Shown piece after piece: positions 18,995-28,378 of a DNA stretch of 64,000 bases. Under the pieces are notes generated by a model. That model saw nothing but the letters and a program-made list of their open reading frames with translations, was not told where the DNA came from and ran no database searches. The position numbers and the translations under genes are program-made. The stretch comes from Saprospiraceae bacterium (GTDB lineage Bacteria; Bacteroidota; Bacteroidia; Chitinophagales; Saprospiraceae), in NCBI GenBank assembly GCA_016714765.1, contig JADKCF010000013.1, forward strand, positions 62,001 through 126,000. The letters are read 5' to 3'. Position 1 is the stretch's first letter, and the number at the start of each line of letters is the position of its first letter.

Positions 18995-19873
18995 ATGAGT
19001 ATGACAAGGCGAAACCTTATCAAAAGCAGTATATTAGGAGCTGGAGGGTTGTTAATTGGGGACCAAATTAATTCAGAAAACAAGGTGGAGGATAAAGGTT
19101 TGGAAAATAATATACACCATTCTGTTTGTCATTGGACGTATAATCATATATCTTTGGATGAACTATGCTTACTGGTAAAAAAGATTGGTTTTTCTGCTAT
19201 TGACCTGGTAGGTCCCAAGGATTGGTCTGTATTGAAACGCTATAATGTAGACTCTTCTATGTGCAATGGGGCAGAAATAGGGCTGACAAAGGGGTGGAAT
19301 GACAAACAATATCATGATCAGTTAGTAAAAAACTACAGCGAACATATAGACTTGGTTTCTTCTGCCGGATACAAAAACCTGATTTGTTTTAGTGGAAACA
19401 GAGATGGAAAAGATGACGAAAGTGGAATGCAAACATGCGTAGAAGGTCTCAAAAAGATTCTGCTCAAAGCAGAGAAAAAAGGCGTCGTGATTCAGATGGA
19501 ATTGTTTAACAGCAAGATTGACCACAAGGATTACATGTGTGACTCCAGTGCCTGGGGTATTGAATTATGCAAAAGGCTTGATTCTCCTAATTTCAAACTC
19601 CTTTATGATATATACCATATGCAGATCAATGAAGGTGATATCATCAGAACAATAAAAGAGCATTTTTTTTATTTTGGACATTATCATACCGCAGGTGTAC
19701 CGGGAAGGCATGAAATCGACGAAAGCCAGGAATTGTATTATCCCGCAATAATGAAAGCCATTTTGCAAACAGGATATAAAGGATATGTAGCACAAGAATT
19801 TATACCCACTGCAAAGACCAATATAGAAAAAGAGAAAGCACTGCGAAAAGCCATCAAAACTTGTGATGTCTAA
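18995..19873 (+). CDS. Exported sugar isomerase/epimerase-like TIM-barrel protein
   Basis: A 292-residue xylose-isomerase-like TIM barrel near hydroxypyruvate isomerases. The N-terminus 'MTRRNLIKSSILGAGGLLIG' fits a twin-arginine signal (TRRNLIK then hydrophobic stretch), so the protein is probably exported folded. Metal-ligand-like positions include the Glu in 'IQMELFNSKIDHKDYMCD' and the His/Asp of 'LLYDIYHMQINEGD', followed by 'GHYHTAGVPGRHEIDESQELYYPAI' and 'VAQEFIPT'. It is the first gene of a four-gene operon with a GMC oxidoreductase. A role on a 3-keto or otherwise oxidised sugar is inferred from the neighbours. Confidence 0.8.
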   Translation: MSMTRRNLIKSSILGAGGLLIGDQINSENKVEDKGLENNIHHSVCHWTYNHISLDELCLLVKKIGFSAIDLVGPKDWSVLKRYNVDSSMCNGAEIGLTKGWNDKQYHDQLVKNYSEHIDLVSSAGYKNLICFSGNRDGKDDESGMQTCVEGLKKILLKAEKKGVVIQMELFNSKIDHKDYMCDSSAWGIELCKRLDSPNFKLLYDIYHMQINEGDIIRTIKEHFFYFGHYHTAGVPGRHEIDESQELYYPAIMKAILQTGYKGYVAQEFIPTAKTNIEKEKALRKAIKTCDV

Positions 19874-19935
19874 ACAATTTCATATTTCAAACAATCAATA
19901 CATTAAATAATCAACCATTAAATTAAAACAAAAAA

Positions 19936-21640
19936 ATGTATTTTAATTCAGAAGGATCAAAGGAAGTCACTTATGATGTTATCGTTGTAGGTTCGGGTAT
20001 AAGTGGAGGTTGGGCAGCCAAAGAGTTTTCCGAAAAAGGACTAAAGACATTAGTGTTAGAAAGAGGACGAATGGTCAGACATGGTGAATACCCTACAGCC
20101 AATATGGAAGATTGGGAATTGCCAAATCGGAACAAAATGACACCAAAGCAAATGGAAGATTATAAAATCCAAGAACGAACAGGTTATACGATGACCCCTG
20201 CTTACCAGCATTGGTGGCCCAAAGACACAGAAAATCCATATACCGAAACCAAGCCATTTGACTGGATAAGAGCGTACCATGTGGGCGGAAGATCATTATT
20301 ATGGGGTCGGCAATCTTACAGGCTGGGAGATTTGGACTTTGAGGCAAACGCCAAAGATGGAATAGCCGTTGACTGGCCTGTGAGGTATAAAGATATTGCC
20401 CTTGGTATGATTATGTGGAGACGTTCATAGGTGTCAGCGGTAATAATGAAGGACTGTCGCAGTTACCTGATGGCAAGTTTTTACCACCCATGGAATACAA
20501 TTGTTTGGAAATTTCTGTAAAAGAAAGGATTAAGAAAAAACTTGGCAGAGAGCTGATAATGGGACGAACAGCCCACATCACATCTGAAGGAGGCCATAAT
20601 GGTCGGGGTACTTGCCAAACTCGAAACCGATGCATGAGAGGTTGTCCATTCGGTGCTTACTTCAGTAGCAATGCCTCTACTCTTCCGGCTGCTCAGGCTA
20701 CGGTAACATGACCATTCGGCCATTTTCTATTGTGACTGAAATCATTCTAGACGAAACCGGTAAAAAAGCGAAAGGAGTAAGGATTGTGGATGCCGAAACC
20801 AATGAAACTAAAGAGTATTACGCAAAAGTTGTATTCTTGTGTGCATCTGCATTTGGTAGCGCACAGATCCTGCTCAACAGTACTTCGGAGAGATTTCCAA
20901 ATGGATTTGGAAATGATAGTGGAGAATTGGGGCACAATGTCATGGACCATCACTTCAGGCTGGGTGCACATGGTAAATCTGACGAATTTAAGGACAAATT
21001 TTATAAGGGAAGAAGGCCGACAGGTATTTACATTCCCAGATTCAGGAATCTGGATACCAAGACAAAAATGCCTAACTTCATCCGTGGTTATGGCTATCAA
21101 GGTGGTGGATCCCGCGAAGGTTGGGGAAGGTATATTGCTGAAGCAGAATATGGAAAAGCACTTAAAGATTCCCTAAGTCAAAACGGTGACTGGACTTTTG
21201 GAATCACCGCTTTCGGCGAATGTCTGCCATACCACGAAAACAAAATAACGCTCAACAAAGACGTAAAGGATATCTATGGTTTGCCCACACTTACCATGGA
21301 TGCCGAGTGGAAGACCAATGAACTGGAAATGCGCAAAGATATGATGTCAGCAGCTGCAGAGATGCTGGAAGCCGCCGATCTTAAAGATGTTCGTACTTTT
21401 GACTATGGGTGTAATCCGGGTTTGGGTATTCATGAGATGGGTACGGCAAGAATGGGCCTCGATCCTAAAACATCAGTATTGAACAGATGGAACCAGATCC
21501 ACGCTGTACCTAATGTATTTGTAACTGATGGTGCATTTATGACTTCTGCCGGTTGTGTCAATCCTTCATTGACTTACATGGCATTTACTGCAAGAGCTGT
21601 AAATTTTGCTGTAGAAGAGTTGAAAAAACAGAATTTGTAA
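19936..21640 (+). CDS. GMC-family FAD oxidoreductase (two one-base frameshifts)
   Basis: A ~568-residue glucose-methanol-choline oxidoreductase of the membrane dehydrogenase type. The FAD motif is 'VVGSGISGGWAAKEF' near residue 17. A Cys-containing stretch 'NRCMRGCPFGAYFS' lies mid-protein. The active-site His and Asn are seen in 'GIHEMGTARMG' and 'GCVNPSLTYMAFTARAV'. Two breaks: near 20400 a missing C (GCCCTTGG for GCCCCTTGG) restores 'YKDIAPWYDYVETFIG', and near 20704 a missing G (ACGGTAAC for ACGGGTAAC) restores 'AAQATGNMTIRPFSIVTEI'. Both are in homopolymers and probably sequence errors. No signal of its own; it is likely carried out with the small subunit encoded next. Confidence 0.85.
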
Positions 21641-21672
21641 CTTATTATTGAACAAAAAAACAATTAAACATA

Positions 21673-22251
21673 ATGGATAGAAGAGAAGCATTAAAAGCCA
21701 CATCACTCATCCTTGGTTATTCACTGACTGCAGGAGCTGCCTCAGCTCTACTCGGTGGATGCAAAGCACAAACAAGCTCAGACTGGCAACCCCAGACGCT
21801 GAGTGCCCAGCAATCTGACCTGCTGGCCGAAATATGTGAAGCAATATTACCTAAGACTGATACGCCCGGAGCAAAAGATGCCCTCTGTCACAGGTACATT
21901 GACGAGATGCTCACACATTTTTATAAGCCGGAAAAACAAAAGTACTTTTTGGAGGCATTGAAGATATTTGATGAAAAATCAAAAGCAAAATATTCAAAAG
22001 CTTTTGTGGCACTTTCACCAACCGAAAAAGAGGAGATTTTAGAAATATTGGCTAAGGAAGCAGCTGATTATAAGGATGAGACTGGCGAAAAACCACACAT
22101 TTTTAGAGCGATTAAAAGCGCAACCATTAGTGGTTATTTCACAAGCGAAGTCGGAGCTAAAGGTGGTTTATGCGAATTCCTTCCTGTCCCTGGTCCGTAC
22201 AAAGGATGTATTGACTACTCCACTGTAGGAAAAGGTTATGTTTTATCTTAA
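21673..22251 (+). CDS. Gluconate 2-dehydrogenase subunit 3-like small subunit
   Basis: A 192-residue protein of the gluconate 2-dehydrogenase gamma-subunit type. The N-terminus 'MDRREALKATSLILGYSLTAG' carries an RR pair before a hydrophobic stretch, a twin-arginine-like signal, ending near 'LLGGCKAQ', which could be a lipobox. The mature domain is helical with 'LLAEICEAILPKTDTPGAKDA' and a late 'GGLCEFLPVPGPYKGC'. In characterised enzymes this subunit pairs with the GMC catalytic subunit and provides its export signal. It lies 32 bases after the GMC gene, in the same operon. Intact. Confidence 0.85.
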   Translation: MDRREALKATSLILGYSLTAGAASALLGGCKAQTSSDWQPQTLSAQQSDLLAEICEAILPKTDTPGAKDALCHRYIDEMLTHFYKPEKQKYFLEALKIFDEKSKAKYSKAFVALSPTEKEEILEILAKEAADYKDETGEKPHIFRAIKSATISGYFTSEVGAKGGLCEFLPVPGPYKGCIDYSTVGKGYVLS

Positions 22252-22273
22252 TGAATTTTTAAATATCATACCA

Positions 22274-23230
22274 ATGTATAAATCAATTATCATATTCATA
22301 ACCATTTTGGTAAGCATTATTAGTTGTAAAAGTCCTTCAGAAAAAGAAGTACCATCGGAAATTGCATCCAATGACTCATTAAAAACACATATTTCATTGG
22401 CCGAATGGTCTTTTCACAAGGCATTGAATAACAAAAAAATGGACCATTTGGGCTTTATCATAAAAGCCGGAGAATTGGGTTTTACAGGAGTCGAATATGT
22501 CAATCAGTTTTTTAAAGATAAAGCTTTAGACACATCATACCTTCAGCAAATGACCGCAACAGCAGAGAAAGCCGGTGTAAAGCAGCTTTTGATTATGGTG
22601 GATAATGAAGGATACCTGGCGGACCTTAATAAAATAAAAAGGGACAGTGCTGTTATGAACCACCACAAGTGGGTAGATGCCGCTGCTTTTTTGGGTTGTC
22701 ACTCCATAAGGGTCAATGCACATGGTGAAGGAACCCCTGAAGAAGTCGCAACTGCCGCTATAGACGGACTTTCCAGACTTGCCGATTATGCAGCTAGCAA
22801 AAACATCAACGTCATAGTAGAAAACCATGGTGGCTACTCATCCAATGGACAATGGCTCGCAGGGGTGATGGACAAAATCCAAAAACCTAATTGTGGCACC
22901 CTACCCGATTTTGGTAATTTTTGCCTGAAGCGCAAAGACGGGGCAATGTGGAATGCTCCATGTATAGAGGAATATGACCGCTATAAAGGTGTAGAAGAGT
23001 TGATGCCATATGCAAAAGCTGTAAGTGCAAAGTCATTTGATTTTGGTGAAATGGGTTTCGAAACTACTATAGACTATCTGCGAATGATGGAAATAATCAA
23101 GAAAGCCGGATATTCAGGTTTTATTGGTGTAGAATACGAAGGCGAAAAAATGGGGGAAGAAGAAGGTGTAATAGCCACTAAAAACCTTATAGAAAAGTGC
23201 TTTGCTCAAATAAATAACGTGTCAAAATAA
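22274..23230 (+). CDS. TIM-barrel sugar isomerase/epimerase-like lipoprotein
   Basis: A 318-residue product if started at the ATG at 22274, which gives a clean lipoprotein signal 'MYKSIIIFITILVSIISC' (Cys at 18). An upstream in-frame ATG at 22238 overlaps the previous gene and is less likely. The body is an AP-endonuclease-2/xylose-isomerase-like barrel: 'ISLAEWSFHKAL', 'GFTGVEYVNQFF', 'VIVENHGGYSSNGQW' and 'TLPDFGNFCLKRKDG', then 'GFIGVEYEGEKMGEEEGV'. It closes the operon and overlaps the convergent FAD oxidoreductase by nine bases. It may act on a ketosugar product of the GMC enzyme, but the reaction is inferred. Confidence 0.8.
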   Translation: MYKSIIIFITILVSIISCKSPSEKEVPSEIASNDSLKTHISLAEWSFHKALNNKKMDHLGFIIKAGELGFTGVEYVNQFFKDKALDTSYLQQMTATAEKAGVKQLLIMVDNEGYLADLNKIKRDSAVMNHHKWVDAAAFLGCHSIRVNAHGEGTPEEVATAAIDGLSRLADYAASKNINVIVENHGGYSSNGQWLAGVMDKIQKPNCGTLPDFGNFCLKRKDGAMWNAPCIEEYDRYKGVEELMPYAKAVSAKSFDFGEMGFETTIDYLRMMEIIKKAGYSGFIGVEYEGEKMGEEEGVIATKNLIEKCFAQINNVSK

Positions 23231-24269
23231 AGTCAAATCAGCAGGATTTCTTTCCATCAGATATTTCGTAAATTGTTTTGCAAAAAAAGGACCTATACTA
23301 GAGCCTTTGGTACCTAGGCCATTGAAAATGAACATATTAATGTATTGTTCGTGAGGCATTAATATAGGCTCTTCGAGTATGCATGGTGGGTCTTATTGCA
23401 GCTTTGTGCTCCAGTATTTCATATGAGATGTTCAGTACACGCTTCAGTTCTTTTTCAAGGGCTATATAGCCATTTGCGGTACCTTTATCATCTTTACAAT
23501 TCCATTCATAACCCGAACCCACCCAAAATACATCATCGTAAAGGTTTACAAAAAATACTTTGTCTTTATACATTTTTTTAAACCTGGCCTCCGGTATTTT
23601 CACAATCAATACTTCTCCCTTAGAAGGTGCCAGCTTAATATTCTGGAAAAAGGGATTAAATTTTGCCTGATAACCTTCACAAAAGACAATGTTGCTGAAT
23701 TTTTTGTTTTGGTAAGCGTAAGTGTCCCCACTTATAATAAGTTGGTCATAAACAAATTTTTCTTCTAAATAAATGCCCATATCCAGCCACTTTTTTCTGT
23801 ATCCATCAAGTATAACGGGAAGGTGCACCTGAAATGCACCTTTAAGTTCGCCGTAGCCAAAAGAAGATGCCCTTTACTTTACGGTAAATGAAGTGAGGTC
23901 AACATCAGGCTCAATAAAATCAGATAGTGTAGGATCAGCTGTTCTACCTATCCAATTATTTTCATCTTCTATACTATCCAATACTCGTACAATGTTAGTT
24001 TCTGTATAGGTTTTAACACCTAGTTCGATGGAAATAACATCATACATTTCCTTAGCCACCGGTAAAAACTCATGAATACGCCAGCTGGGTACAAAATATT
24101 TGCCTGTTATTGGATTTACAATCCCAGCTGCTACCCTTGAAGCAGAACCATTAAAGTGATCGTCAATTATAATCACCTTCATGTTTTCAGCGATCAGACA
24201 TCTTGCCAGTAAAGTTCCCGCAAGTCCCTGACCTACAATTGCATAATCAAACATCATATCATCGCCCAT
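23222..24269 (-). CDS. FAD-dependent amine/amino-acid oxidase, DAO family (broken by indels)
   Basis: About 349 codons. The start region 'FDYAIVGQGLAGTLLARCL' is the FAD-binding motif; the better start is the Met just before it (~24257). Two interruptions are seen. Near 23871, GTAAAGTAAAGGGCA reads as a stop; moving one G (GTAAAGGTAAAGGCA) gives 'TVKVKASSFGYGELKGAF'. Near 23380 one extra G breaks 'TRRPILMPHEQYINMFIFNGLGTKGSS', after which the true C-terminus runs to the TGA at 23222. The motif 'RRPILM...GLGTKG' is typical of DAO oxidoreductases. Substrate unknown. Probably intact in the cell. Confidence 0.75.
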
Positions 24270-24360
24270 AATCTTGTCCGTCGTTTATTATCACCTTTGA
24301 TGTTAATTTGTATTATAATCTGTCATTTTCAATCGATTGAAATCATGCTCATGTCAATAA

Positions 24361-24718
24361 TTACATCTCATCAAGCATGGCTTTATCCCGTTTAGTTAAA
24401 GAATTGACTACCAACTGATAAGAGTGATCTATTAACTTTTTTATAAAAGCAATTTTCCAGTTGCCCCTCCAGTAATATTGTATTCCAATGCACTTTATTC
24501 ATATGATATCCGGGTGTGATGTCTTCATATTCTTCCCTAAGGGTTACTCCCCACTCAGGGTCGCATTTCAGATTGGCCTTACTTGGTATTTCATCCAGTC
24601 CTGTTAGGGCAAACATTTTACCGACTACTTTGAAGACCAGTGTATCACCACCGAAAGGAAATGATTCTGTCACCCCTTTTTTAGCCAAACAATATTCAGT
24701 AAATTCTTGTATATCCAT
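24361..24718 (-). CDS. MmcQ/YjbR family protein (one-base frameshift near the C-terminus)
   Basis: About 119 residues of the YjbR/CyaY-like DNA-binding family: 'GVTESFPFGGDTLVFKVVGKMFAL' and 'PGYHMNKVHWNTILLEG' are characteristic. One surplus T near 24445 shifts the frame after 'LENC'; removing it gives 'FIKKLIDHSYQLVVNSLTKR', the usual C-terminus, ending at the TAA at 24361. The family folds like CyaY and is weakly linked to DNA binding; no process is assigned. It follows ribA by 11 bases and is probably cotranscribed. Confidence 0.8.
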
Positions 24719-24729
24719 TTCCAGTGTGC

Positions 24730-25314
24730 CTATGAAAGCAAATGACCCATCTTGTCCTCTTTAACTTTGAGGTACTTTTTATTCTCAGCATGCGAAGGTA
24801 TGACTACGGGAATTCTCGAACCAAGCTGTATAGAAGAGTTATCTATCGCAGCTATTTTATCAGGGTTATTAGTTATTATGTCAATCATTTTAACACCTAA
24901 ATCCAACAGAATTTCGATGGCAATGGCAAAATCCCGTTCATCAGGTTCAAATCCAAGATGAATATTAGCCTGAATGGTGTCATAACCCACTTCCTGTAGC
25001 TTGTATGCCTCTAATTTGTTGATAAGGCCTATACCCCGTCCTTCTTGCCTAAGATAAATCATGATACCTCCCTGTGAGCCTATGATGCCCATAGACTGTG
25101 TAAACTGTTCGCCACAGTCACATTTTTTTGACCCGAACAAATCTCCGGTAATACATTCAGAATGAATCCTGACAGGTATGGACTTCATGAAATCTGTAGA
25201 AGTATGCACTAGTGCCAAATGAGGTTGCGCATCATCATGATTTTGCGAATAGGCATAAATATTAAAATCACCCCATTTTGTGGGCAAATTGGCTTGAACC
25301 TGACGTTTCAACAA
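24730..25314 (-). CDS. ribA: GTP cyclohydrolase II (riboflavin synthesis)
   Basis: Opens GTP to the first riboflavin intermediate, 2,5-diamino-6-ribosylamino-4(3H)-pyrimidinone 5'-phosphate. The 194-residue protein has the zinc cysteines in 'HSECITGDLFGSKKCDCGEQ' (Cys54, Cys65, Cys67) and the catalytic 'RQEGRGIGLINKL', then 'TNNPDKIAAI'. It is a stand-alone RibA without the RibB (DHBP synthase) domain found in fused forms. It precedes the YjbR gene by 11 bases. Intact and of usual length. Confidence 0.96.
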   Translation of the reverse strand: MLKRQVQANLPTKWGDFNIYAYSQNHDDAQPHLALVHTSTDFMKSIPVRIHSECITGDLFGSKKCDCGEQFTQSMGIIGSQGGIMIYLRQEGRGIGLINKLEAYKLQEVGYDTIQANIHLGFEPDERDFAIAIEILLDLGVKMIDIITNNPDKIAAIDNSSIQLGSRIPVVIPSHAENKKYLKVKEDKMGHLLS

Positions 25315-25412
25315 TGTTTTTAATTTTTCTTATTACAACGCAAAGATAACAATTAGGATGTGGCGAATGTTTTTTATATGCAGATTTACTTTATAGGGAC
25401 AGAAATTTTATT

Positions 25413-25420
25413 TACTTTTG
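25413..25420 (+). promoter_or_regulatory. -7 promoter element for tRNA-Arg
   Basis: TACTTTTG, an exact TAnnTTTG match, 17 bases upstream of the tRNA 5' end. Confidence 0.5.
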
Positions 25421-25437
25421 CATCTCTTTAGTCGATA

Positions 25438-25512
25438 GGTCTCATAGTTCAACGGATAGAATAGGAGTTTCCTAAACTCTTGATCCAAGTTCGATTCTTG
25501 GTGAGGCCACCA
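25438..25512 (+). tRNA. tRNA-Arg (anticodon CCT), CCA encoded
   Basis: A full cloverleaf can be drawn. Acceptor arms GGTCTCA and TGAGGCC pair with one G-T. The D stem is GTTC/GAAT. The anticodon stem GGAGT/ACTCT encloses TTCCTAA, giving CCT at positions 34-36, which reads AGG. The T arm is CCAAG-TTCGATT-CTTGG. The discriminator A is followed by a genomic CCA. A promoter element lies upstream and a terminator directly after. Confidence 0.95.
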
Positions 25513-25516
25513 AAAT

Positions 25517-25549
25517 AAGATCCTGAATGATATTTAGGGTCTTTTTTTT
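25517..25549 (+). terminator. Terminator after tRNA-Arg
   Basis: Eight-base arms (25517-25524 with 25536-25543, one T-G pair) followed by an eight-T run. Its T-run overlaps the end of the convergent flippase gene. Confidence 0.8.
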
Positions 25550-27050
25550 ACCCCGGCAAATAGCTTCTAAAATTTCTGATAGCTTCCCTAAATGTATTTC
25601 GAATTTCATCCCCGGGATTAAAAATCCACATCAAACCACCAAATGCTGCTGAGATAATGATTGTCTTAAGGATAACGTTCAGCACCGGATGCAATTGAAA
25701 GGGAATCACATATAAAATCGTAAAAACGATACTGCCCGCCAGCAAAATCTTGAAATGGCTGCCAAAATCCAGCACAAACCCAAATCTCTTTTGAACAAAA
25801 AGGTGCTTGAGCAAATTGAAAACTACATATGAAATACAAGTGGCTATAGCCGCTCCTATTGCACCAAAGTGTTGGATAAGAAAGTAATTCAGCAACACAT
25901 TGATTACTCCGAGTAAAACTAAGAAATACATATGAAATCTATAATCAGCAGAATATGATATTATGACCGAATTGACACCTGTGATCAGATCAGTTATTTT
26001 TGCAATCCCCAGCAAAGTAAAAATCCAAATGACGGTATGATAATCTGTAAACTTGCCAGGCATGAGTTCCAGTACATCACTCCAAATGGAAAATAGCAAT
26101 AAAAAAAGAAAAACGCCACCTATTAAGCCAAAAACGGATGATTTTTGGTACACATCTTGTATATTATTGTGATCACCGTCTGCCCAACTTTTGGAAATAA
26201 CAGGCCCTGCTATTTGGTTGATGGCTTTGGAAGGAATATCCATGACATTGGATATCGTCATGATGATGCTGTAAATGGTCACGGCTTCCTTGCTAATCAT
26301 AGCGCCAATCATGGCAATGTCTATTTTAAGGGCAAAGGTTGCTCCCAGACCATTCAGAACCGAAAATACCATAAAAGCCAGTAGACCATTATATTCTGAT
26401 CGGTCCAAGGACCTGAATTCCGGTTGCCAGCTATGCCTGTCCAGTTTCAAAAGATAAGCAAAAAGCGAGATACCAACCAGTAAAAAATAAATAACCACAG
26501 AAATAACAAAAAAAGATCGTTGGATATAGCCAAAGTAAATCAGCAGTATCAGGCAGGGTAAAAATAGTTTCAACCCGATGCTATTGATCAGATCCGGAAT
26601 GACAATCCTAAACCTGACTGTAGCATGAAATAAAAAAATAGAAGAATAAAGGAAGATATAACTTAGTAATAAAATGCTGTATTTATTATCCTCGATAAGT
26701 TTAAAATTAGCAAAAATAGTGTTCAGAAACGGATAAAATAAATAGTATAATCCACACACGACAAGGCTGGCGAATACTGCAGATGCTGTAGCTATGGCCA
26801 AAGTAAACATTAGAAAATGTTTTTCTCTATTTTTTTGGACAAACAATGGAAAGTACTTTACAATAGCGCCCTGAACACCTAGACCAAGAATCGGAACGAG
26901 CAAAGTAGCATAACTGTGTAATGACTGAAAATATCCATACAACTCATTGTCCAGTGAGTATATAAAAACCACACTCAGAAAGCCAATAAATGTCCCTATG
27001 AAGTTGATAATGGAAAACTTGATACTTTGTCGTTGTATAATACCCAACAA
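25548..27050 (-). CDS. Wzx/MATE-like oligosaccharide flippase
   Basis: A 500-residue integral membrane protein with about 12-14 hydrophobic helices spread along its length, of the polysaccharide biosynthesis/MOP-flippase type. Features include the opening 'QRQSIKFSIINFIGTFIGFLS', the mid-protein 'IAMIGAMISKEAVTIYSIIMTI' and 'AINQIAGPVISKSWADGD', matching the family's central helices. Such proteins flip lipid-linked glycans across the inner membrane. No glycosyltransferases are next to it, so its glycan cannot be named. Frame intact. Confidence 0.85.
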   Translation of the reverse strand: MLGIIQRQSIKFSIINFIGTFIGFLSVVFIYSLDNELYGYFQSLHSYATLLVPILGLGVQGAIVKYFPLFVQKNREKHFLMFTLAIATASAVFASLVVCGLYYLFYPFLNTIFANFKLIEDNKYSILLLSYIFLYSSIFLFHATVRFRIVIPDLINSIGLKLFLPCLILLIYFGYIQRSFFVISVVIYFLLVGISLFAYLLKLDRHSWQPEFRSLDRSEYNGLLAFMVFSVLNGLGATFALKIDIAMIGAMISKEAVTIYSIIMTISNVMDIPSKAINQIAGPVISKSWADGDHNNIQDVYQKSSVFGLIGGVFLFLLLFSIWSDVLELMPGKFTDYHTVIWIFTLLGIAKITDLITGVNSVIISYSADYRFHMYFLVLLGVINVLLNYFLIQHFGAIGAAIATCISYVVFNLLKHLFVQKRFGFVLDFGSHFKILLAGSIVFTILYVIPFQLHPVLNVILKTIIISAAFGGLMWIFNPGDEIRNTFREAIRNFRSYLPG

Positions 27051-27195
27051 TAAATGATTTTAATTTTCATAAAACGAATGTAAACATACAAGTATTATTT
27101 AATTTTCATCCAAAATCAGCGAATATGTAATATAGTCAGAATTTTTTTTGCAATTTTGTAACATTTAAAATCATCCTTGCGTCATCCTTTTGTAA

Positions 27196-27711
27196 ATGAG
27201 CCCAGATAAAATGAAATCCCTCGAATTGCCGTTTAAAGATAAATTGTACAGATTTGCTTTAAATATTGTAGGTAATACATTTGATGCTGAAGACATTATG
27301 CAGGAGTTGATGATCAAGATTTGGAACAGAATGGATCAGTTTAACGAAATTGACAATAAGGAAGCCTGGTGCATGACAGTAACCCGAAATATGGCTATCG
27401 ATAAAACCAGAAACAAAAAAATGCCATCTCAGGATATTTCTGAATTTCTTCATCTTAAGGATTCGGATGACACACCTGACAAAAAGATGGAAAATGACGA
27501 AAGATTCGGCAATATCATGGCATTAGTCAATCAGCTACCTGAAAAACAGAGAATTATAATTCACCTAAGAGATGTCGAAGGATATAGTTATCAGGAAATA
27601 GCAGATATGACGGAAAATACACTGGATTTTGTGAAGGTAAGTTTGCACAGGGCAAGAAAAACCCTGAAAGAAGAATTGTTAAAAAGAAATATAAAAAAAT
27701 ATGAAGCATAA
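27196..27711 (+). CDS. ECF-type RNA polymerase sigma factor
   Basis: A 171-residue group 4 sigma-70 factor. Region 2 shows 'ALNIVGNTFDAEDIMQELMIKIW' and 'WCMTVTRNMAIDKTRNKK'; region 4 shows 'LVNQLPEKQRIIIHLRDVEGYSYQEIADM' with the helix-turn-helix, then 'VKVSLHRARKTLKEELLK'. It overlaps the next gene by 11 bases, which suggests translational coupling to a regulator. The downstream gene has a single membrane helix and fits an anti-sigma role. Intact. Confidence 0.93.
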   Translation: MSPDKMKSLELPFKDKLYRFALNIVGNTFDAEDIMQELMIKIWNRMDQFNEIDNKEAWCMTVTRNMAIDKTRNKKMPSQDISEFLHLKDSDDTPDKKMENDERFGNIMALVNQLPEKQRIIIHLRDVEGYSYQEIADMTENTLDFVKVSLHRARKTLKEELLKRNIKKYEA

Positions 27712-28343
27712 TATTGATCATATTCTTGATAAATATTGGGAAGGTGAATCAAGTGTGGAAGATGAAAACATTTTAAAGAAGTATTACAGGAGTGGTGAAG
27801 TACATGCCGATCATGCCCCTTATAAATCATTATTTTCATACTTAGATGCTCAGAGAGATATACAGTACGACGAAAGAAGCATAATAGATACCTTACTTAA
27901 CAAATATTGGGAAGGAAGCACCACCGTAGAGGAGGAATACTTTTTAAAAAAATATTTCAGTAGCGCAAATATTGATGAAGCACATAAACCTTACATGGAG
28001 TTGTTTATGTATTTTGAGGATAGATCCGCCATCACTTATCCTGTGAAAGATGTTCAGCTAGTGTCAGAAAGCAGGAAAGTAAAGTGGGCTACAATAAGAA
28101 AAATGGTTTATTCTGTAGCTGCAGCAAGTGTGTTAGTTTTGGGAGCTGTATCTGTAATGAAAAAACATGCAACCGGACCCTATCCAATCACAAACAGCAA
28201 TGGCTGGTGAGATCGAAGATCCTGAAGAAGCTCTCCGGGTCACAAAAGAAGCCCTTGCGTTGGTTTCTAGCAAGTTCAGAGACAGTCAGGATAAAGTACG
28301 ACATAATATGGGAGCCCTTGAAAAAGCTTCACTTTTTAAATAA
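27701..28343 (+). CDS. Putative anti-sigma factor with internal repeat (frameshift near the C-terminus)
   Basis: About 214 residues. Two copies of a ~48-residue unit occur: 'ILDKYWEGESSVEDENILKK' (residues 8-27, continuing to ~55) and 'LLNKYWEGSTTVEEEYFLKK' (~65-84, continuing to ~110). Both share KYWEG, a Glu-rich stretch, LKKYY/F and PYxxLFxY. A single membrane helix follows (~135-152, 'MVYSVAAASVLVLGAVSVM'). A frameshift near 28190-28205 hides the C-terminal 'EDPEEALRVTKEALALVSSK', which continues to the TAA at 28341-28343. Position directly behind an ECF sigma gene with an 11-base overlap suggests it sequesters that sigma factor; there is no zinc-binding motif. Confidence 0.65.
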
Positions 28344-28378
28344 AATCAATTTTTTAACTTCTTAAATAATTTTAACCC

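Noticed and set aside
17085..23871. Reassignment of TAA to a sense codon, suggested by in-frame TAA in mqnB and in the FAD oxidoreductase
   Set aside because: Many intact genes here end in TAA, and both internal stops can be removed by homopolymer correction. Only the mqnB case could be a true stop.
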